DNA from: Maribacter sp. HTCC2170
GTDB taxonomy: Bacteria; Bacteroidota; Bacteroidia; Flavobacteriales; Flavobacteriaceae
Length of the DNA stretch: 64,000 bases
Direction of reading: 5' to 3'
Assembly: GCF_000153165.2 (NCBI RefSeq)
Contig: NC_014472.1
Location: 2,476,001 to 2,540,000 of the forward strand
Positions 58,534 to 64,000 of the stretch are shown in pieces. The notes beneath the pieces were generated by a model that saw only the letters and a list, made by a program, of their open reading frames with translations, did no database searches and was not told the DNA's origin. Numbering within the stretch: the first letter of the stretch is position 1; each line of letters starts with the position of its first letter. The translations under genes and the position numbers were made by a program.

Positions 58534-60900
58534 ATGGATTTGTCCGAAAATACGGCTGAACTAAAACAGTATATATTACTATTTGCTAAGCATTGGAAAT
58601 GGTTTATGCTATCTGCTGTTGTTGCATTGTTAATGGCTTACGCAAAAATGCGCTACACCATACCCGAATATGCGGTAAGTTCGCAAATACAGATTGTACA
58701 GGAAAAAAACTCTACCAGCGAACTCAGCGTGTTTAGGGAATTGGATGTGTTTTCAGGTGGCTCCACAGAAGTTGAGGATGAAATTCAAATACTGAGATCA
58801 CGAGCAAATTTCATAGATGTAGTGAAAGAATTAGGACTTAATACCGAGATTCGCGCCCTGGGAAAGGTCATTGATTCCGAAGTCTATAAGAATGCCCCGT
58901 TTAATATTAATGTAATTGCACCAGACTCGGTCATCAATAATGCTAAGTTCAGTTTTTTTATTGAATTTTCAACTGATACTGCTTTTAGGTTTTATAAAGA
59001 TGAAGATAAGCCGAAAAAATTACACACTTTCGGCAAAGCAGTATCCTCTACGATAGGAGATATTGTTATTACTCCCAATGTTAAAAAGCCCGAAGCACTG
59101 GCAGGAAAGCGTTATATGGTGCAGATTAATCCTGTAATAAAAGTTGCCAGGGCCTATAAGAATGCTGTTGCTATTGGTGTGGCATCTGAATTTTCTAATA
59201 TTTTAGATATTTCAATGACAAGCCCAATAACCCAAAAGGCTAGAGATATCATAGATAAACTCGTAGAAGTATATAATAGAAATGGGATTGAAGAAAAAAG
59301 ACGTATTGCCGATAAAACCTCCGAGTTTATTGATAATCGCATCCAGCTTATTTCTGGTGCTTTAAGTTCTGTTGATAAAGATGCCCAAGAGATGCTTACC
59401 GAAAAGGGAATTACAGGATCAGGGTTAGAATTAGGTGCTGCGGTACAAGTAAGTGCCAGTAGTAGACAAAGTTTGGAAAATGCCAAGGTGCAATTGCAGA
59501 TGGTTACTGGAATGAAGGATTACATTGACCAAGAAACCAGTTTTGAGGAAATGCCCGTAGTGGATCTTGGAAGTGGTGCAATCTCCCAAGCCACGACACA
59601 ATACAATCAATTGATAGCTGAACGTAAACGATTGTTGCAAAGTGCCGACGAGAAGAACCCGATGATCGTTAGTTTAGATCAGCAGCTTAATGGTTTAAGA
59701 TCTACAATGGAGTCTAGTTTAATTGCCTTGGAGCGTAATGTTGGCATGAACGTAAGTACACTTCAAAATCAAATGGGTCGAATTCAAGGTACCATATACT
59801 CGGCCCCTGAAAACCAACGTGAATTAAGGAACATAACACGCAAGCAGGAGACCACAGAATCTCTATACCTTTATTTACTTCAGAAAAGGGAAGAATCACA
59901 AATTTCGTTTGCCTCTGCTGCTCCTAAGTCGAATATAGTGGATAAGGCTTATGTATCAAGTTCTACGCCTGTTAAGCCAAGAAAAAGTATAATGTACCTA
60001 GCTGCCTTAATTTTGGGGCTGGCAGTACCTTTTGGTGTTATTTATATAAATCACCTGTTAGATACCAAAATAAACAACAAACACACGTTAGAGAATATCG
60101 TAAACGATGTACCAGTTTTAGGAGAGTTGCCTAGATTAGGAAAAAAGGATGAGAAAGTTATTATAAAGGACGATCGTTCTGTATTAGCAGAATCACTAAG
60201 AATTTTACGAACAAATTTGGATTATCTTTTAAAGACAAAAAAACCCGTAAATGGGAAGAAAAATAATAAAATATTTATAACCTCTGGTACGCCCGGAGAA
60301 GGTAAAACATTTATGTCAACAAACTTAGCAATGAGTTTGGCAAGTACTAATAAAAAAGTAATGTTGATAGGTGCAGACATTAGAAACCCCAAGTTTTACA
60401 CTTATTTCACTGGAGATTCAGTTGATAAAATGAAAAGACCACAAAGAAATAAAGATGCAGGTTTGACGGAGTTTCTATTTAATGATTCCATTGAAGTAAA
60501 GGATATTATCAATCCGATGCTTGTACATTCCAATAGTATTGATGTTATTTATTCGGGGAAGATACCACCGAATCCGTCAGAATTATTGATGAGTGTTAGA
60601 ATGGAGGAGCTCTTCTCAAAAGTTTCAGAACTTTATGATTATGTCATTGTAGATACTGCTCCTTTAATGGTTGTTAGTGACACCTTATTGATTAGCCAAT
60701 TCGCTGACTGTATTATTTATGTGACCAGAGCTGGAGTTACTGAGAAAAAATCCACTGAGTTCCCGTTAAAGCTACTTAAAGAGGGTAAAATTAAAAACGT
60801 ATCTTTTGTGGTCAACGATGTAAACTTAGATAACCTGGGGTATGGCGGCAAATATGGATATGGTTATGGAACAACTACTAAAAAATGGTGGAAATTTTAG
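58534..60900 (+). CDS. Wzc-like polysaccharide co-polymerase / tyrosine kinase
   Basis: The 788-residue protein has an N-terminal Wzz domain with a first membrane helix (about 22-40), a long coiled-coil periplasmic part, and a second membrane helix near 490-508. A BY-kinase domain follows, with Walker A SGTPGEGKTFMSTNLA, Walker A' VMLIGADIRNPKF and Walker B YVIVDTAPLMVVSDT. The C terminus has a short Tyr cluster (four Tyr in GYGGKYGYGYG) and then an unusual TTTKKWWKF end. Cycles of autophosphorylation on these Tyr control chain length and export. No partner phosphatase gene is visible in the window. It ends the 54623-60900 operon. Confidence 0.94.
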   Translation: MDLSENTAELKQYILLFAKHWKWFMLSAVVALLMAYAKMRYTIPEYAVSSQIQIVQEKNSTSELSVFRELDVFSGGSTEVEDEIQILRSRANFIDVVKELGLNTEIRALGKVIDSEVYKNAPFNINVIAPDSVINNAKFSFFIEFSTDTAFRFYKDEDKPKKLHTFGKAVSSTIGDIVITPNVKKPEALAGKRYMVQINPVIKVARAYKNAVAIGVASEFSNILDISMTSPITQKARDIIDKLVEVYNRNGIEEKRRIADKTSEFIDNRIQLISGALSSVDKDAQEMLTEKGITGSGLELGAAVQVSASSRQSLENAKVQLQMVTGMKDYIDQETSFEEMPVVDLGSGAISQATTQYNQLIAERKRLLQSADEKNPMIVSLDQQLNGLRSTMESSLIALERNVGMNVSTLQNQMGRIQGTIYSAPENQRELRNITRKQETTESLYLYLLQKREESQISFASAAPKSNIVDKAYVSSSTPVKPRKSIMYLAALILGLAVPFGVIYINHLLDTKINNKHTLENIVNDVPVLGELPRLGKKDEKVIIKDDRSVLAESLRILRTNLDYLLKTKKPVNGKKNNKIFITSGTPGEGKTFMSTNLAMSLASTNKKVMLIGADIRNPKFYTYFTGDSVDKMKRPQRNKDAGLTEFLFNDSIEVKDIINPMLVHSNSIDVIYSGKIPPNPSELLMSVRMEELFSKVSELYDYVIVDTAPLMVVSDTLLISQFADCIIYVTRAGVTEKKSTEFPLKLLKEGKIKNVSFVVNDVNLDNLGYGGKYGYGYGTTTKKWWKF

Positions 60901-61468
60901 TATCTGTTGATAAGTATTAATTTATCTGGGCCTCAAAGAAAATAGGCGAGTGTAGATACCCAGGAACTACTGTAGGCTAAAGTGTTTATCTCCTCTTGAA
61001 ATAGAGGAATTCTCGACATTATCACTACAATATATCTCTGTCAGCAATAGCAACAAGTAATTCATATTGACCACCGTTAAATAATAAGCGTACTGACCAA
61101 ATAGAAAGGCTTACAATCTAATCAAAAGTAACAACATGGCAACCAAAATATACTAGAATCAAATTATATATAAGCGATTATTGTTTTAGACAAGTAGCTT
61201 TAAGGTAAGCAGGTATCTCATTAATTTTTAAGAGCAACTTTTCCTCCAACAAAGTTATCATAATTAAGATTCCATAAGTGAATTTAGTCAACACTTAGGT
61301 GGTATAGGTAAATCAAATTACACATATATATATCAGATATTCAAGGACTTGAATATTTTTAATAATTGAAATCAGATATTGAAAAATAACAAGTATTGCA
61401 AAATAAAATTTATTGATAATAATAGTGTGATGCATTACGTTATTTTGTTATTAATCTAAATTGAGTTA
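60901..61468. other. 568-base gene-free region after the wzc-like gene
   Basis: No ORF of recognisable content and no RNA gene is seen. It holds a small hairpin TCCTCT/AGAGGA (60991-61008, no T-run) and a hairpin ATATTCAA-GGAC-TTGAATAT (61337-61356) followed by four more T. A near-consensus -7 element (TTATTTTG, 61440-61447) with TTG 24 bases upstream could serve the SDR gene. Confidence 0.55.
61337..61360 (+). terminator. Terminator-like hairpin
   Basis: An 8-bp perfect stem with a 4-base loop and a run of five T at its end has the shape of an intrinsic terminator, but it is AT-rich and lies 440 bases after the nearest stop codon. It could end the long wzc transcript or an unannotated RNA. 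Confidence 0.35.
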
Positions 61469-62215
61469 ATGAAAACTGTAATGATTCTAGGGGGCACTAA
61501 AGGTGTCGGGAAAGAAATACTGCTGACATGTTTAAATAAAGGGTATAACGTGTCTTTTTGTGGTAGAACTCCTAGTGAGGGAAATGAAATCATTCAATTA
61601 TCGCCGTTTAAAAATAAGCTTTATTTTCATAAACTAGACTTAAATAGTATTAAGGGAATAGAAGAATTCTGTAAACAAACTTTAAATAAATTTGGAAAAA
61701 TAGATGCATTGATTTTGTATGCAGGAATAACACCTGTTTCATCTATTCTTGATACTGAAGAAGACATTTACGATAGCGTTTTCAATATCAACCTTAAAGC
61801 TCCATTTTTTTTAGTAAAACACGTATTAAAGTCCATGATGAAATCTAAAGTAGGTTCTATCATTTTCTTTGGATCCCCTCATATGGATTATGGTGATATT
61901 GATAGAGCTCCATATGCCCTAACTAAAAATACCCTTTATGCGCTGTCCAACCATATTGCTCATCATTATGCTAAATATGGAATCAGATCAAATTATTTGG
62001 TAATGGGTTGGACTAATACTGAAGGAGAACTCCAATTAAGAGCTGATGAAGGTGTTAGTGAAGAAGAATTGAATAGTATTGCAAGTAATATTATTCCTAT
62101 GGGGCGATTATTGAATAAATTTGATCCAATACCAGCAGTAATGTATTTAATTTCTGATGAATCTGCCATGACAACTGGCTCGTTAATGAGAATTACAGGA
62201 GGACATTACATTTAA
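61469..62215 (+). CDS. SDR family oxidoreductase
   Basis: The 248-residue classical SDR has VMILGGTKGVGKEI as its NAD(P)-binding glycine motif, ILYAGI in the NNAG position, a catalytic Ser in FFGSPHMDYG and the catalytic Tyr-Lys in YALTKN, 13 residues after the Ser as usual. ITGGHYI closes the protein. The substrate is unknown; the position next to an SMP-30 protein and a GT2 enzyme suggests sugar or sugar-lactone metabolism linked to the glycan locus. Confidence 0.9.
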   Translation: MKTVMILGGTKGVGKEILLTCLNKGYNVSFCGRTPSEGNEIIQLSPFKNKLYFHKLDLNSIKGIEEFCKQTLNKFGKIDALILYAGITPVSSILDTEEDIYDSVFNINLKAPFFLVKHVLKSMMKSKVGSIIFFGSPHMDYGDIDRAPYALTKNTLYALSNHIAHHYAKYGIRSNYLVMGWTNTEGELQLRADEGVSEEELNSIASNIIPMGRLLNKFDPIPAVMYLISDESAMTTGSLMRITGGHYI

Positions 62216-62228
62216 TTAATACGGCCAT

Positions 62229-63041
62229 ATGAACCCTTCCCTTATTTTTCACCTCAATTCGGAACTTTTAGAGGGGCCTGTTTTTGACCACGAAGAAAAC
62301 CTCCTTTATTTTGTGTCTATTTTGGATCACTTGGTCTTTTGTTACAATCCATCCACAGAGGAGATTTTGAGCGTGAAATTGGATTCTCCCGTTAGTTGTA
62401 TTTTCTTGTTGGATAGGAAAAAAATCATGGCCGCCTCTAAAAACGGTTTTTTCGAAGTAGATTTCAATACATTGCAAAAACAGTTTTCCTTCCAAATGGA
62501 TATAGCAAATTCAGTCAGATATAATGATGGAATCAAAGACCCCAAAGGAAGACTTATCATTGGAACGATGGGATTTCCCGAGGTCAAGAATAACATAGGA
62601 AAAGTCTTTTCGTATTCAGAAGGGAAATACAAGGTTATAATCGAGAACACAACCATCTCCAATGGTCTGGCATTTTCACAAGATGGCTTCAGCCTTTACT
62701 TTATTGATACACCTACGAAGAAAGTGGCCAAATATGCCTATGATAAAGAAACTGGAGAGGTGTCATTTGAGTCTTACGTGATCGAGTTTAATGGAGAGGG
62801 AAGTCCTGATGGCATGTGCATGGATCATGAGGGAATGTTATGGATTGCAGAATGGGGAGGAGGACGTGTATCTCGATGGAACCCTAAAAATGGCCAAAAA
62901 ATGGATGAACGAAAATTGCCATGCCCAAACGTGACATCCTGCTGTTTTGACAATCATTTAAACCTATACATAACAACTGCAAAGTCTTTTGGTAAAGATG
63001 ATATGTACGGAGGCGGACTTTTTTATATTAAATTAAATTAA
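62229..63041 (+). CDS. SMP-30/gluconolactonase/LRE-like protein
   Basis: The 270-residue six-bladed beta-propeller protein opens with LLEGPVFDHEENLLYFVSI-type sequence (Glu metal ligand), has NDGIKDPKGRLIIGTMG (Asn ligand), ISNGLAFSQDGFSLYFIDT and EGSPDGMCMDHEGMLWIAEWGGG (Asp ligand) in the expected order. Family members hydrolyse sugar lactones with a divalent metal. No signal peptide is seen. It starts 13 bases after the SDR stop, and the GT2 gene follows 8 bases later, so the three form an operon in which SDR plus lactonase could oxidise a sugar. Confidence 0.9.
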   Translation: MNPSLIFHLNSELLEGPVFDHEENLLYFVSILDHLVFCYNPSTEEILSVKLDSPVSCIFLLDRKKIMAASKNGFFEVDFNTLQKQFSFQMDIANSVRYNDGIKDPKGRLIIGTMGFPEVKNNIGKVFSYSEGKYKVIIENTTISNGLAFSQDGFSLYFIDTPTKKVAKYAYDKETGEVSFESYVIEFNGEGSPDGMCMDHEGMLWIAEWGGGRVSRWNPKNGQKMDERKLPCPNVTSCCFDNHLNLYITTAKSFGKDDMYGGGLFYIKLN

Positions 63042-63049
63042 CGGTGATT

Positions 63050-64000
63050 ATGAATGAAGTTAGCATCAGTGTTATTGTCCCAGTATATAAGATAGAAGCT
63101 TATCTTTCAAAATGCATTGATAGCATCTTAGATCAATCCTTTTCTGACTTTGAACTGATTTTGGTCGACAATGGAAGCCCTGACAATTGCCCCCTGATTT
63201 GCGACGAATATGCCAAAAAAGACGACCGGGTAAAAGTGATTCACAAAGAGCATGGAGAACTTTTGAGTGGTAGAAAAGAAGGGCTTAGGAACTCCAAGGG
63301 GAAGTATGTTGCTTATATTGATGGTGATGATTGGGTCGATAAATTTTATCTCGACATTTTATTTAAACTTGCCGAAGTTAACAATTCTGACCTAGTTGTG
63401 ACTGGGCATTTCAGGGAATTCGAGGGAAAAATTGAAACAGTAAGGCCTACATATACTGGTGTTTTTGGGGAAGATGAAATTAAAAATTCGATACTTCCGA
63501 AAGCAATGTTTAATGGCGCCTTTTGCGAACACGAAATAGCTACCTATGTGTGGAGTAAGCTGTTCAAAAGGGAGTTGCTCAATGAAATATTGTATGAAGT
63601 TCCCAGTGAAATTGTAATGGGTGAAGATGCCGCTATCACTTATACCTATTTGTCTATTTCAAAAAAACTTACGATAAGTAGAATACCATTATATTACTAT
63701 AGGCAACGACATGATTCCATCTTAAAATCTATTAAGAACACAAAAATAGAGTTCTACAGATTGGGGCTGCTAAAAGATTTTCTGGAAATAAAATTAAGTC
63801 CTTTTCTAACTAAAAAGAACTTAAACACACAGATACTATATTACCTTTATTCCTTAATCTTGGTTAGATCTGGAGGAATAATCCATGATGCCTCGGGAAC
63901 TATTATTTTCAATCCTTTTTTAAAAACAAAAAAGAACTCAAAAGTTGTTGTTTACAGTTCAGGTTCTTTTGGGCAGCATCTTTTATCGTCGAATAGCAAA
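63050..64000 (+). CDS. GT2 family glycosyltransferase (3' end outside the window)
   Basis: An open frame from the ATG at 63050 runs to the last base of the window (317 codons) without a stop. It begins MNEVSISVIVPVYKIEAYL and has ILVDNGSPDNCPLICDEYA and the DxD-type YIDGDDWVD of GT-A family 2 enzymes. EIVMGEDAAITY further on is also typical. The visible end, SKVVVYSSGSFGQHL, looks like the start of the extra C-terminal domain some GT2 proteins of polysaccharide loci carry. Donor and acceptor are unknown. It continues the SDR-SMP-30 operon. Confidence 0.9.
   Translation, partial: MNEVSISVIVPVYKIEAYLSKCIDSILDQSFSDFELILVDNGSPDNCPLICDEYAKKDDRVKVIHKEHGELLSGRKEGLRNSKGKYVAYIDGDDWVDKFYLDILFKLAEVNNSDLVVTGHFREFEGKIETVRPTYTGVFGEDEIKNSILPKAMFNGAFCEHEIATYVWSKLFKRELLNEILYEVPSEIVMGEDAAITYTYLSISKKLTISRIPLYYYRQRHDSILKSIKNTKIEFYRLGLLKDFLEIKLSPFLTKKNLNTQILYYLYSLILVRSGGIIHDASGTIIFNPFLKTKKNSKVVVYSSGSFGQHLLSSNSK

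Noticed and set aside
60991-61008. Hairpin TCCTCT/AGAGGA after the wzc-like gene as its terminator
   Set aside because: Only six base pairs and no T-run follows.

Overview
The window looks like a chromosomal segment from a marine member of the Flavobacteriaceae (Bacteroidota). The evidence is low GC, TAnnTTTG-type -7 promoter elements, frequent TTG starts, Bacteroidota-style lipoprotein signals (Cys followed by Ser/Lys/Asp), bacillithiol synthesis (BshA), a Bacteroidota-type LptD and TamB, a VCBS/FG-GAP protein remnant, and a GH9 plus sulfatase pair typical of marine polysaccharide degraders. The genus cannot be fixed from this sequence alone.

Layout. (1) 1-4456: the end of a carbohydrate-degradation cluster on the + strand (secreted esterase, GH9 lipoprotein, formylglycine sulfatase), followed by a decayed C-terminal piece of a VCBS/FG-GAP protein on the - strand. 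(2) 4474-9537: a tight - strand housekeeping operon (THUMP-like methyltransferase, AI-2E family permease, DUF4159 protein, RsmE, TfoX-N protein, TsaD). (3) 9622-17543: TamB, then pfkA-gapA with a strong terminator, a BadF/BadG-type (GlcNAc kinase-like) kinase, and convergent ridA. (4) 17561-31427: envelope and redox genes: LptD, divergent N-acetylmuramoyl-alanine amidase, MlaD, a HdrC/HdrB-like Fe-S pair, a conserved small protein, a GH3-serine hydrolase fusion, BshA, a lipoprotein, and an OmpA-family protein ending at a strong terminator. (5) 31786-60900: a large exopolysaccharide/capsule locus. (6) 61469-64000: an SDR oxidoreductase, an SMP-30 protein and a GT2 glycosyltransferase cut by the window end.

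The polysaccharide locus holds a complete-looking Wzx/Wzy set: a PglC-like initiating phosphoglycosyl transferase, four GT4 glycosyltransferases, an O-antigen ligase/polymerase-like membrane protein, a MurJ-like flippase, a Wza-like export lipoprotein and a Wzc-like co-polymerase kinase. Precursor genes point to acidic and amino sugars. UDP-glucose dehydrogenase plus UDP-glucuronate 4-epimerase would give UDP-GlcA and UDP-GalA. A TviB/TviC-like pair would give a HexNAc uronic acid. A PglF-like 4,6-dehydratase with a PglE-like aminotransferase would give a 4-amino-4,6-dideoxy sugar.

The most unusual part is the set of four ATP-grasp proteins scattered among the glycosyltransferases: three paralogous TupA-like amidoligases and one sugar-transfer-associated ATP-grasp. 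Together with the uronic-acid supply this suggests, as inference, a polysaccharide whose carboxyl groups are amide-linked to amino acids or peptides. A translationally coupled formyltransferase/NodB-deacetylase pair and a pectate-lyase lipoprotein with its own terminator add further tailoring steps. Between the genes there is a clear scar of past rearrangement: a degenerate direct repeat (about 41221-41445 and 42171-42393) that copies the leader and first ~35 codons of the + strand ATP-grasp gene and flanks an acyltransferase gene.
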